From assembly GCA_045541375.1 (NCBI GenBank), contig JAZQJB010000056.1:1-28278 (forward strand): a stretch of DNA of 28,278 nt, given 5' to 3'. Shown here piece after piece: positions 7,026-14,762 of this stretch (position 1 is the first letter of the stretch; each line of letters starts with the position of its first letter). Origin of the DNA: CAG-390 sp045541375 (GTDB lineage: Bacteria > Bacillota > Clostridia > Oscillospirales > CAG-272). Under the pieces are notes generated by a model. That model was not told where the DNA came from, made no database searches, and saw nothing but the letters and a program-made list of their open reading frames with translations. The position numbers were made by a program, and so were the translations under genes.

Positions 7026-9779
7026 TTAGTCTTCTCTCTTCTTTTTGAGCGCTACTGCTGCCGCAACAGCACCAACTACTGCCGCAGCGGACATAGCGGA
7101 TGCGCCGCAACCCTTCTTTTCGGGAGCGGGCTCGGTTACTTCAGGCTCGGTAACAACGGGAGGCTCGGTCGCCTCGGGAGCCGATGTTGTTTCTACGGGA
7201 GCTTCGGTCGTTTCAACGGGAGGTTCGGTCTCCTCGGATGCTCCGCCGTCAGCCTTCCAACCGGTAAGCTGAGTGATAAGCTCGATGAGGGCGTCGCCAC
7301 GACTGATGTAAGACTCAGCGGTAGGATGGCTTGCGATCCCCTTCTCGCTTGCGGTGCAAGCATCGAGTTTGAGGAAGGTAATATGCATGTCGCCTGCAGC
7401 GCGAAGCTCATTGACAACGCTCTTGATCTGAGGCATCCATCCGGAACTCATCATACCGTAAGCATAAATGATCTCCGCGTTCGGGTTCTTTGCGCGAACG
7501 TCAAGCAGGAATGCCTTTACGCCCGCCATAAACTCATCCTTGGTAAGGTTGGTTACGGTTCCGGAAGCATCATTGGTACCTGCATTGATAACGATAACGT
7601 CAGCCTGACGCTTGAAGTCATGCTTAACTCCCTCACGGTTATAATCGTCGAGAGATGCGTAAAGCAGCGGAATAAGTCTTTCTGTGGTGTTGCCGTAGTT
7701 ACGAACGACACCGCGGCCGGAAACTGCGATTACGTGGTAATCTGCGCCAAACGCGTTTGCGATGTACTCGGAATAGGTCTTGGTTCCGTCCTCGGTTGCG
7801 GTGCTCCACGCGGAAGAAGTGCTTGCCTCCTTAGAAGCGGAGTAACCGACGGTGATAGAGTCACCGACGAATTCGATAAGCTTCGACTTCTGTGCGGGAG
7901 GAGCGAGCTTTTCGCCGTCGTTCAGTTTGAGCGAAACGAGAGCCGCAGTAGAGGAACGCGCGTTGCTTCTCTTAACGACACGGATGGTATAAGTTCCGTT
8001 AGGATCAAGTCCTTCGGCAAGAGTAATCGTCTGATTAGCCTTGGTCAGCGCAACGTCGGGCTGCTCAACGCCGTTGATAAAGATCTTGATATACGCGGTG
8101 TTGCCTCCGCCGGGAGCGTTCGACGCGATCTCTGCGCGCACGCCGCTGCCCTTGAAGGTGAATTCAAATCCCGATGCCGACCAGTTGAAGAAGTGCTTTC
8201 CATCTATAGAATAGGTTCTTCCGAGCCAACGAACTTCATTTTCAATATCGAAGAAGAGCTTTGCGGGATTGGTCGTGGTTACGGTTGCGGTATACACTTC
8301 CTCTTTCACTCCGTTTGCAGACATAATTTTAATGTAGAATGTATTGGTTTCCTTATAAAGTCTTACGGGATTTGCGATCTCCTTGGTGAGCTCCTTGTCG
8401 GCATATACCTTGAAGGTGTTGCCCGCAGACGTGGTGATCGCGACCTTATATTCGTCCTTGGTGACGCTGTCCTTGAGAGTCTTTGCGCTCTTATCAACAG
8501 TACCCGTGCTCGGTACGCCGTCGATAACGGACTTTGCGGGGTCATCCTTGGGGGTTCTGTAGGTATTGTCCTTCATATCGAAGGGAGTGGTAGAATTGGG
8601 AATCGAGATATCGGTGGGGATATTATCGAAGAGATTGCCCTTGATAACAAATTTTGATCCGAGATCGCGGGTGTCGGTCGCGCCGTGGATGGCAATGAAG
8701 TTCTCGGATGCGATGCCCGAAACCTTGAATACGTTATCTGTGATGTTGAAATAAACGTTATCACTCTTGATCTGGGGAACGATGATGTTGTTGTTCGTCG
8801 CCACGCCGGAATCGTTGTCAATGAACACGTTGTTAGTGATATTTACGGTAACCTTGGAGCATCCCGCAACGTTCTTGACCATATTGTGTCCGCCTGCACT
8901 CGTGGTAACGTTGCAGTTGAGCACCTGATTGGTCTTCTGTCTGAACATCGAATCGCGGATAGTATAGATAGCCTCGCCGCCTGCCTGAACTACGCTCGAC
9001 ATAGCAATAAAGCCGAACATCTGCTTGGTGGATGCAGAGTCGAAGTAGATACCCGACGCATCCATAGAGTCAACGTCAAGGTTGAATCCGGGCGCGGTTG
9101 TCTGTCCTTCAAATCGGATGTTTTCACAGATAAGATTACGCGAATAATCGTTGGTCGCCTTGTTGGGGTAGTAAGAATAGCAATAGAAAGGGCCGTTGCC
9201 CGATGTGGTGTAGCCGTAAACGAGCATATTCTTATAGGTAAGAGTAATGTTACCCGCCTCGCCGTAGTTCGAGCGGAACATTCCCGCGCCCGAAACAGCC
9301 ATGCCGTCGAAGGTTACGTTGTGGCAATCGTAAACTGCCTTGTTGTTGGCGTTGATTCCAACGTGCCAGCTTGTGGTGAGAACTGCCTCGCCCTCGCCTC
9401 TCTTGGGATCACGGGTCCAGTCATCGGTCTTCTCCGCGCCCTTGACATTGGGGTTAATGCCCGCCTTGGGGCCGAGGAAGGTGACGTCCTTGGTGATGGT
9501 CACGGATTCGCTGTAAGTACCTGCGGCAAGAATGATGGTTCCGCCCGCGGGAACAGCCTCGAGCGCTGCACTTACCTTTGCAAATCCGGTTTTTCCGATT
9601 ATAACCGAATATGCCTTTTCGCCTATCTTAACGTCAGCAGCTGTACCGTCAGCGGCGGTCAGCGATGCGTCAACAACGACGGTATCGCCCGGCAGATTAT
9701 CTGCCGATACGTTCAGCGCAAAGGGAAAAAGCGCCAATAAAAGTGAAGTTGTCAGAATTACGGAAATTAAGCGTTTCAT
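7026..9779 (-). CDS. Secreted multidomain protein: beta-helix, cadherin-like, CE2-type SGNH esterase, C-terminal anchor
   Basis: 917 residues from ATG 9779, chosen because AGGAGG precedes it; an in-frame ATG at 9812 falls in the -10 box. Order: signal peptide (1 to ~26); right-handed beta-helix (~30-410) with an opening like pectin esterases (AGGTIILAAGTYSESVTI); cadherin-like sandwich (~415-500); CE2 N-terminal-like sandwich (~503-625); SGNH hydrolase (~630-840) with Ser641 in GDSITVG, GTND at 734-737 and His818 in SHPTAES; Pro/Thr/Glu linker; Gly-Cys-Gly at 890-892, a short Ala-rich membrane helix and a KKKRED tail. No DxxH triad Asp is evident; CE2 enzymes can work with a Ser-His dyad. It leads the operon with the sialidase-like gene and nanA, so removal of O-acetyl groups from sialylated or other glycans is plausible but inferred. 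Confidence 0.8.
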   Translation of the reverse strand: MKRLISVILTTSLLLALFPFALNVSADNLPGDTVVVDASLTAADGTAADVKIGEKAYSVIIGKTGFAKVSAALEAVPAGGTIILAAGTYSESVTITKDVTFLGPKAGINPNVKGAEKTDDWTRDPKRGEGEAVLTTSWHVGINANNKAVYDCHNVTFDGMAVSGAGMFRSNYGEAGNITLTYKNMLVYGYTTSGNGPFYCYSYYPNKATNDYSRNLICENIRFEGQTTAPGFNLDVDSMDASGIYFDSASTKQMFGFIAMSSVVQAGGEAIYTIRDSMFRQKTNQVLNCNVTTSAGGHNMVKNVAGCSKVTVNITNNVFIDNDSGVATNNNIIVPQIKSDNVYFNITDNVFKVSGIASENFIAIHGATDTRDLGSKFVIKGNLFDNIPTDISIPNSTTPFDMKDNTYRTPKDDPAKSVIDGVPSTGTVDKSAKTLKDSVTKDEYKVAITTSAGNTFKVYADKELTKEIANPVRLYKETNTFYIKIMSANGVKEEVYTATVTTTNPAKLFFDIENEVRWLGRTYSIDGKHFFNWSASGFEFTFKGSGVRAEIASNAPGGGNTAYIKIFINGVEQPDVALTKANQTITLAEGLDPNGTYTIRVVKRSNARSSTAALVSLKLNDGEKLAPPAQKSKLIEFVGDSITVGYSASKEASTSSAWSTATEDGTKTYSEYIANAFGADYHVIAVSGRGVVRNYGNTTERLIPLLYASLDDYNREGVKHDFKRQADVIVINAGTNDASGTVTNLTKDEFMAGVKAFLLDVRAKNPNAEIIYAYGMMSSGWMPQIKSVVNELRAAGDMHITFLKLDACTASEKGIASHPTAESYISRGDALIELITQLTGWKADGGASEETEPPVETTEAPVETTSAPEATEPPVVTEPEVTEPAPEKKGCGASAMSAAAVVGAVAAAVALKKKRED

Positions 9780-9810
9780 ACTTATTCCTCCTATAAATGT
9801 TGGTAACACC

Positions 9811-9839
9811 ATTATATCACATTATTTTCATTTGGTCAA
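9811..9839 (-). promoter_or_regulatory. Promoter of the esterase-sialidase-nanA operon
   Basis: Minus strand: TTGACC (9839-9834), 17-base spacer ending in TGTGA, and TATAAT (9816-9811). A short dyad TGTT-N3-AACA (9799-9809) sits just downstream at the expected start of transcription and may be an operator. This promoter places the translation start at 9779. Confidence 0.8.
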
Positions 9840-9844
9840 TAATA

Positions 9845-9884
9845 AAAATAAAAAAAGCAGCCCCTTCCTTACGGATGGGGCTGC
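9845..9884 (-). terminator. Terminator of the Cys/Asp-rich membrane protein gene
   Basis: Minus strand: an 8-bp stem (9884-9877 with 9864-9857), topped by a small TCC-GTAA-GGA hairpin with a GNRA-type loop, then a T-rich run (9856-9845). Confidence 0.85.
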
Positions 9885-9908
9885 AGTTTTCGAAAGGATG
9901 ATCCTTGA

Positions 9909-10172
9909 TTACTCAGCGTCAGCTGCTGCTTCCTCTTCAACCTCTTCGATCTCGATCTCGTCGCAGAGCTCGTCATCGAGGCAGCAATCTTCGCAATCGC
10001 AGCAATCACAATCGCAATCGCAATCGCAGCAATCGCAGCAGAAGTAGCCTGCCTTCTTAAGAAGTGCATAAAGAGCAACGCCTACAGCGCCGATAGCAGC
10101 GATAATACCAAGGGTAATGCCAACTATCTTCCAATAGTTAGTCTTCTCTTCCTTCTTCTGGAACAAAAACAT
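9909..10172 (-). CDS. Small membrane protein with a Cys/Asp-repeat tail
   Basis: 87 residues from ATG 10172, preceded by GGAGG at 10185-10181. A short charged N-terminus (FQKKEEK) leads into one membrane helix (~15-38). Residues 45-64 then consist almost only of Cys and Asp, with 12 Cys (13 including Cys70), and the protein ends in a Glu/Asp/Ala tail. The N-terminal part recalls YtxH-like small membrane proteins. The Cys/Asp block could bind metal ions or form a redox cluster, but no family is recognised. It is a single-gene unit with its own promoter (10207-10234) and a strong terminator, so it is probably really expressed. Confidence 0.75.
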   Translation of the reverse strand: MFLFQKKEEKTNYWKIVGITLGIIAAIGAVGVALYALLKKAGYFCCDCCDCDCDCDCCDCEDCCLDDELCDEIEIEEVEEEAAADAE

Positions 10173-10206
10173 GATAAATACCTCCAAAAAATTATTTTGC
10201 AATTAT

Positions 10207-10234
10207 ATTATATCATATTTTTTTGAAAAAGCAA
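10207..10234 (-). promoter_or_regulatory. Promoter of the Cys/Asp-rich membrane protein gene
   Basis: Minus strand: TTGCTT (10234-10229), 16-base spacer ending in ATGA, and TATAAT (10212-10207). The extended -10 TG is present; the -35 is weaker. Confidence 0.6.
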
Positions 10235-10312
10235 CACTTTTTCGAAGATTTTTATAATTATTTTTCAAACATTAAAATTCCCATCATTTTTTTGCACCAA
10301 AAGTATTTATTT

Positions 10313-10341
10313 TTTCCAAGTTTTGTGATAGAATATATAAT
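10313..10341 (+). promoter_or_regulatory. Possible promoter of the prmC-ddl-oxidoreductase operon
   Basis: TATAAT at 10336-10341, with a weak TTTCCA 17 bases upstream (10313-10318). TAGAAT at 10329-10334, preceded by TTGTGA, is an overlapping alternative -10. It lies in the divergent intergenic region, 22 bases before the prmC ATG. Confidence 0.4.
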
Positions 10342-10363
10342 AGGTAAATTTGTGGAGTAGAAA

Positions 10364-11182
10364 ATGACGTATAACAAAGCAGTCGCGCTTCTTTCAGGAG
10401 CAGGAATCGAAAACGCGGAGACCGACGCCGCCATACTTTTCGAGCATTTCGCGGGCGTGGCGAGGCACACTCTGCCATTCCGCAAAAATGAGGAGATCGA
10501 GAGCGTAGAATTAGCTTCCGCACTTGAGCGCAGACTCGCGCGCGAGCCTCTGCAGTACATCCTCGGTGAATGGGAATTCTGCGGACTTCGCTTCACACTC
10601 AACTCCGATTGCCTTTGCCCCCGCCCCGACACCGAGCTGATAGTTGAGCTTGCGATGAGGAATCTGCCGCCGAGCGCACACTTTTGCGACATTGGCACGG
10701 GAAGCGGTGCGATCGCGGTTTCGACGGTGCATTACAGAAAAGACACGACAGCAGAGGCATTTGACATCAACGAAAACGCCCTCTCTGCCGCCTTTCACAA
10801 CGCGGAGATAAACGGCGTTTCGGACAGAATAAATTTTACCAAAGCCGACGCACTATCTTCGGATTTTCTCGAAGGCAAGGCATTCGATGCCATCATCTCG
10901 AATCCGCCCTACATTCCCGCCGACGTGGTCCCCACTCTCGCGCCCGAGGTGCTTCTTGAGCCCCACCGCGCGCTTGACGGCGGCGATGACGGACTCGTCT
11001 TCTACCGCGCGATCACCGAAAAGGCGAAATCGGCGCTGGCGCCGTGCGGCTTTGTACTTTACGAGGTCGGCATCGGTCAGGCAGAGGACGTCGCACGGAT
11101 CGGTGAAACAAACGGCTTCAAAGCGGAGATATACCCCGATCTATCGGGCATCGACCGCGCAGTTTTATTAAGAAAAATCTAA
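10364..11182 (+). CDS. prmC: Peptide chain release factor N5-glutamine methyltransferase
   Basis: 272 residues, normal length. PrmC uses S-adenosylmethionine to methylate the Gln of the GGQ motif of release factors. An N-terminal helical domain carries the diagnostic EPLQYILGEWEFCGLRF (61-77) and PRPDTE (86-91) segments. The SAM domain has DIGTGSGAIAVS at 109-120, and the substrate-Gln motif NPPY is at 180-183. A short GGAG ribosome site precedes ATG 10364. No prfA gene is adjacent, unlike in many bacteria. It is first of three co-directional genes; ddl follows after 19 bases. Confidence 0.92.
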   Translation: MTYNKAVALLSGAGIENAETDAAILFEHFAGVARHTLPFRKNEEIESVELASALERRLAREPLQYILGEWEFCGLRFTLNSDCLCPRPDTELIVELAMRNLPPSAHFCDIGTGSGAIAVSTVHYRKDTTAEAFDINENALSAAFHNAEINGVSDRINFTKADALSSDFLEGKAFDAIISNPPYIPADVVPTLAPEVLLEPHRALDGGDDGLVFYRAITEKAKSALAPCGFVLYEVGIGQAEDVARIGETNGFKAEIYPDLSGIDRAVLLRKI

Positions 11183-11201
11183 CTTTGGAAGGTATTTATA
11201 T

Positions 11202-12242
11202 ATGAAAATCGCAGTTCTCGCGGGTGGTCTTTCCCCCGAAAGAGATGTATCCCTCACCTCGGGCTCGCTCATCGCGACCTCACTTTCAAGATCGGGGCAC
11301 GCAGTCGCCCTTGTTGATCTTTATCTCGGACTAAAAAACATTCCGGATGACATCGAAAGCCTTTTCGTCAAAGGCGGAAGCTATTCATACAAGGTTGAAA
11401 CCGCCGAGCCCGACCTTGAAGCTCTCATTGCTTCAAACGGCGGCAGACGCGCGCCTATCGGCGAAGGAGTTCTTGATATCTGCCGCGCGGCAGATGTCGT
11501 TTTCCTCGCACTTCACGGCTCGATCGGTGAAAATGGTCAGCTTCAGGCAACGCTTGACTGCCACGGAATCAAAAAATACACCGGAACCGGCTACATCGGC
11601 GCGCTTCTTTCGATGGATAAGGACATCTCGAAGCGCCTTATGGTCGAGGCGGGTGTAAAAACTCCCCGTTGGGTCTACGTTGACACCACCCACCCGAACG
11701 CGAAGGAGATCGCCGCGACGGTCGGACTCCCCTGCGTTATCAAGCCCGCATCCTGCGGCTCGAGCGTCGGTGTTTCGATAATCAACAGTATCGATCAGAT
11801 CGACGAGGCTATCAAGGCTTCGGCGAAATACGAGCGTTTCCTGCTCGCGGAGGAAATGATCAAGGGTCGCGAATTCACTATCGCAGTCCTTGACGGCAAG
11901 GCTCTGCCCCCCGTCGAGATCATTCCCAAATGCGGCTTTTACGATTACAAAAACAAATATCAAAGCGGACTCACCGAGGAGATCTGCCCCGCGCATATCA
12001 CCGAGGAAGAAAACAACCGCCTCGCCGATGCCGCGCTTGCAGCTTTCTCGGCGCTCCGAATGGAAATGTACGGCAGAGCCGATTTCATCCTCGGTTCGGA
12101 CGGCGAATTCTACTGCCTCGAGGTCAACGCCCTTCCCGGCATGACCCCCACCTCGCTCTTACCCCAGGAGGCTGCGGCAGTAGGTATTGGATATGACGAA
12201 CTTTGCGAGCTTCTCGTTAAACTCGCTTACGAAAAGGAGTAA
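11202..12242 (+). CDS. ddl: D-alanine--D-alanine ligase
   Basis: 346 residues, normal length; an ATP-grasp enzyme that makes the D-Ala-D-Ala dipeptide for peptidoglycan in the cytosol. Seen: catalytic Glu13 in SPERDVSLTSG, HGSIGENG (105-112, where GEDG is usual), MDK at 138-140, KPASCGSSVG (181-190) with the catalytic Ser, FYDYKNKY (246-253), which is the omega-loop Tyr type expected for D-Ala-D-Ala rather than the D-lactate-adding VanA type, and a C-terminal EVNALPGMTPTSL metal/substrate segment. It ends 5 bases before the next gene, whose ribosome site overlaps the ddl stop codon, so they are coupled. Confidence 0.93.
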   Translation: MKIAVLAGGLSPERDVSLTSGSLIATSLSRSGHAVALVDLYLGLKNIPDDIESLFVKGGSYSYKVETAEPDLEALIASNGGRRAPIGEGVLDICRAADVVFLALHGSIGENGQLQATLDCHGIKKYTGTGYIGALLSMDKDISKRLMVEAGVKTPRWVYVDTTHPNAKEIAATVGLPCVIKPASCGSSVGVSIINSIDQIDEAIKASAKYERFLLAEEMIKGREFTIAVLDGKALPPVEIIPKCGFYDYKNKYQSGLTEEICPAHITEEENNRLADAALAAFSALRMEMYGRADFILGSDGEFYCLEVNALPGMTPTSLLPQEAAAVGIGYDELCELLVKLAYEKE

Positions 12243-12247
12243 AAATT

Positions 12248-13315
12248 ATGCTGTATTCAAAGGAAGTCGATCAGAGCGGACTCGTCCGCTACGGAATTCT
12301 CGGACTCGGCATCGGAATGGCACACGTTGGAGCTGCCGCCGCTTCGGGCAAATGCATCCTCTGCGCCGTTGCTGACCTCGATGAGGCTCGCCGCGCGAAT
12401 TTCAACGCGGAATACCCCGACGTCCCCGCTTATAACACCCTCGAGGAAATGCTTGCGGCAGAAGATCTCGATGCTGTCAGCATCTGCCTGCCCACGGGTA
12501 TGCACGCCGATTACGCCATCCGCGCAATGGAAGCGGGCGTTCACGTGCTCGTTGAAAAGCCCATCGACGTGACCGTCGAAAAGGCTCTTCCCGTCATCGA
12601 GGCGGCAAAAAAGACCGGCAAAAAGTGCGGCGTCGTTTTCCAGAACAGATACAATTTCGGTATGGATCCCGTTTGGGAGGGCCTTTCGAACGGCACTCTC
12701 GGCAAGATCTTCCTTGGCACATTTGCCGTAAAATGGCACCGTGACGATGCATATTACGCCGCAAACGGCGGATGGCGCGGCACCTGGGAGATGGACGGCG
12801 GCGGATCCTTGATGAATCAGTCAATACATACCGTCGACCTCATGCTTCAGATCATGGGCAAGCCGAAGTCGATCACCTCGCAGATGCGCCTTTGCAATCA
12901 CAGCATCGACAGCGAGGACCTGACCGTTTCGACCCTCACCTTTGAATCGGGCGCGGTTGCGACATTCACAAGCACCACCTGCGCCTACCCCGGCATCTGC
13001 ACAGAGATCTCGCTGACCTGCGAGAACGGATACGTCGCCCTTGACGCCGACAAGCTCACGATGTGGAAGCTCCGCGGCGCATCACCCGAGGATGAAGCCG
13101 AAAAGCTCGCGCGCTACTCCGTCGGCAACCGCAAAGCGCAAAAGCTCTGCCGCGGCAGACTTTTCGGCCACAAGAGAGTTGTTGACGATTTCTGCGCCGC
13201 GATCCTTGAGGACCGCGAGCCCGCAGTCACCGTTGAAGCGGGACTTCTGCCCCTTCGCGTAATCTGCGCCGCATATGAATCCGCCAAGACCGGAAAAACA
13301 GTATTTTTTGATTGA
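12248..13315 (+). CDS. Gfo/Idh/MocA-family oxidoreductase
   Basis: 355 residues. An N-terminal NAD(P)-binding Rossmann domain (GILGLGIGMAH near 16-26, Asp43 at the end of the second strand) is followed by the family's EKP motif (103-105, Lys104) and an alpha/beta domain with GGGSLMNQSIHTVD (184-197), whose His194 is the likely catalytic base. It probably oxidises or reduces a sugar or inositol-type substrate; specificity cannot be read. AAGGAG overlapping the ddl stop drives translation, so it belongs to the prmC-ddl operon. A link to cell-wall sugar metabolism is possible but unproven. No clear terminator follows. Confidence 0.88.
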   Translation: MLYSKEVDQSGLVRYGILGLGIGMAHVGAAAASGKCILCAVADLDEARRANFNAEYPDVPAYNTLEEMLAAEDLDAVSICLPTGMHADYAIRAMEAGVHVLVEKPIDVTVEKALPVIEAAKKTGKKCGVVFQNRYNFGMDPVWEGLSNGTLGKIFLGTFAVKWHRDDAYYAANGGWRGTWEMDGGGSLMNQSIHTVDLMLQIMGKPKSITSQMRLCNHSIDSEDLTVSTLTFESGAVATFTSTTCAYPGICTEISLTCENGYVALDADKLTMWKLRGASPEDEAEKLARYSVGNRKAQKLCRGRLFGHKRVVDDFCAAILEDREPAVTVEAGLLPLRVICAAYESAKTGKTVFFD

Positions 13316-13342
13316 TTTTTTCGATTTTTTTCGCGCTACCTA

Positions 13343-13371
13343 TTGAAATTAAGTGAAAAAAGTTATATAAT
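13343..13371 (+). promoter_or_regulatory. Promoter of the GMP synthetase gene
   Basis: TTGAAA (13343-13348), 17-base spacer and TATAAT (13366-13371). The predicted leader is only about 25 bases before ATG 13404, too short for a purine riboswitch. Confidence 0.75.
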
Positions 13372-13403
13372 ATTTTATTATATTTGTTATCGGAGGTGCC
13401 AAT

Positions 13404-14405
13404 ATGGATCCCAATGTAAGACCCGATTCTATGGAAAGAATCACAAATTTTGAACTCGCAAACAAATTTATCGAAGAGCAGGTTGCCGCCGTCAGAGCGC
13501 AGGTGGGCGACAAGAAGGTCCTTCTGGCGCTTTCGGGCGGAGTTGACAGCTCTGTCGTTGCCGCGCTTCTCATCAAAGCGATCGGCAAGCAGCTTGTCTG
13601 CGTTCACGTAAACCACGGACTTATGCGCAAGGGCGAAAGCGAAGCCGTTATCGATATGTTCGGCAAGACCCTTGAGGCAAACCTTGTATACATCGACGCT
13701 ACCGACCGCTATCTCGATCTTCTTGCGGGCGTTCCGGATCCCGAGACCAAGAGAAAGATAATCGGCAAGGAATTCATTGAAATTTTTGCTGAGGAAGCAA
13801 GAAAGCTTGAAGGCATCTCCTTCCTCGCGCAGGGCACCATCTACCCCGATATTCTCGAGTCTGTCAAGCAGGCAGAGGGCAAAAAGGCAGTCAAGTCGCA
13901 CCACAACGTCGGCGGACTTCCCGAGGACCTCAAGTTCGAGCTCGTTGAGCCCATCAAGCTTCTCTTCAAGGATGAGGTCAGAGTAGTCGGCGAGGCTCTC
14001 GGACTTCCCCACGCAATGGTATACCGTCAGCCCTTCCCCGGCCCCGGACTCGGCGTTCGCTGCCTCGGCGCGATCACCCGCGACCGTCTGCACGCACTCC
14101 GCGAAGCAGACGCTATCCTCCGCGACGAGTTCGATAAGTGCGGCCTTGCAGAAAAAGTATGGCAGTACTTTGTCGTCATCCCCGACATCAAATCGGTCGG
14201 CGTAAAGGACGAAAGCCGCTATGAAGGCTGGCCCGCGATCATCCGCGCCGTCAACACCAAGGACGCAATGACCGCCACCATCGAGGAGATCCCCTACGCA
14301 GTTCTCCACAAGATCTGCGCCCGTATCACAGCCGAGGTTGAGGGCATTAACAGAGTTCTCTATGATATCACACCCAAGCCCACCGGCACGATAGAGTGGG
14401 AGTGA
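13404..14405 (+). CDS. guaA: GMP synthetase, ATP-pyrophosphatase/dimerisation subunit only
   Basis: 333 residues covering only the synthetase half of GuaA (amination of XMP to GMP). The PP-loop SGGVDSS is at 44-50, followed by KRKIIGKEF, QGTIYPDILES, KSHHNVGGLP, FPGPGLGVR and the C-terminal TPKPTGTIEWE end typical of the dimerisation domain. The N-terminal class I glutamine amidotransferase domain (~190 residues) of usual bacterial GuaA is absent, and no such gene is adjacent. A promoter (13343-13371) and GGAGG sit directly upstream of ATG 13404, so this is not a truncation caused by a wrong start. It resembles the two-subunit arrangement known from archaea (GuaAa/GuaAb), or may use free ammonia. 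Its stop codon overlaps the first hairpin of array 2. Confidence 0.88.
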   Translation: MDPNVRPDSMERITNFELANKFIEEQVAAVRAQVGDKKVLLALSGGVDSSVVAALLIKAIGKQLVCVHVNHGLMRKGESEAVIDMFGKTLEANLVYIDATDRYLDLLAGVPDPETKRKIIGKEFIEIFAEEARKLEGISFLAQGTIYPDILESVKQAEGKKAVKSHHNVGGLPEDLKFELVEPIKLLFKDEVRVVGEALGLPHAMVYRQPFPGPGLGVRCLGAITRDRLHALREADAILRDEFDKCGLAEKVWQYFVVIPDIKSVGVKDESRYEGWPAIIRAVNTKDAMTATIEEIPYAVLHKICARITAEVEGINRVLYDITPKPTGTIEWE

Positions 14406-14580
14406 GTTTTGCTACGCAAAACTCAACTATGATTGCCTTCGGCAAGTTATCAGTTATGATACGCTTTGCGTAGTTATGATGCACCTTCGGTGCAGTTTGA
14501 TGTAACATGGCAATCATATCATAACGAGTGCGTAGCACTCCCATAACATTTGGCGAAGCCAAATTCATAACTCTAAACTC
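14404..14580. repeat. Intergenic hairpin array 2 (same design as array 1)
   Basis: Six perfect mini-hairpins lie at 14404-14424 (9-bp stem), 14433-14445, 14460-14472, 14481-14493, 14526-14540 and 14548-14564, all with 3-base loops. They are joined by connectors of the type AGTTATGAT (14425-14433 variant, 14452-14460, 14473-14480) in the first half and the inverted form ATCATAAC (14518-14525; variants at 14541-14547 and 14565-14571) in the second half. Outer arms also pair: ATGATTGCC at 14429-14437 with GGCAATCAT at 14509-14517. With the terminator that follows, it fills most of the 357-base gap between guaA and the first binding protein. No gene is visible in it. Confidence 0.8.
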
Positions 14581-14591
14581 ATAACTTCTAA

Positions 14592-14628
14592 AATCCCCCG
14601 AAAGTTTAACCGCTTTCGGGGGATTTTT
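14592..14628 (+). terminator. Intrinsic terminator upstream of binding protein 1
   Basis: A 13-bp stem (14592-14604 with 14613-14625) has an 8-base loop and a T-run. Bases 14593-14628 are identical to 16303-16338 after binding protein 1. It probably ends guaA transcripts that read through array 2. Confidence 0.85.
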
Positions 14629-14702
14629 CAAACCGTTAAATCCACTTTGCTTCAATTTAATTTCTTCATCGTTTATTCATTTAACTTATTTCACCAAAAC
14701 TA

Positions 14703-14731
14703 TTGACAATGTATAGTTATTGTGCTATCAT
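14703..14731 (+). promoter_or_regulatory. Promoter of solute-binding protein 1
   Basis: TTGACA (14703-14708), 17-base spacer ending in TTGTGC, and TATCAT (14726-14731). An ACAAT-N8-ATTGT inverted repeat lies between the two boxes and could be an operator. Confidence 0.75.
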
Positions 14732-14762
14732 TATACCATCAATATAATTGGAGGTAAAACCA

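Noticed and set aside
6327..8657. A 776-codon open frame on the plus strand antisense to the sialidase-like and esterase genes
   Set aside because: It lies opposite two well-supported genes, has no domain-like sequence and no ribosome site; it is a shadow of codon bias on the other strand. The antisense frame at 8685-9740 is rejected for the same reason.
11202..12242. VanA-type D-Ala-D-lactate ligase
   Set aside because: The omega-loop reads FYDYKNKY with Tyr as in D-Ala-D-Ala ligases, and no vanH or vanX neighbours exist.
13316..13342. Terminator after the Gfo/Idh/MocA gene
   Set aside because: T-runs are present but no stable stem precedes them, so I do not call an intrinsic terminator here.
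13372..13403. Purine riboswitch before guaA
   Set aside because: The leader after the predicted promoter is about 25 bases, too short for the aptamer.
13227..14309. A 360-codon minus-strand frame opposite guaA
   Set aside because: It is antisense to clear GuaA motifs, lacks any recognisable family, and its start lies inside guaA.
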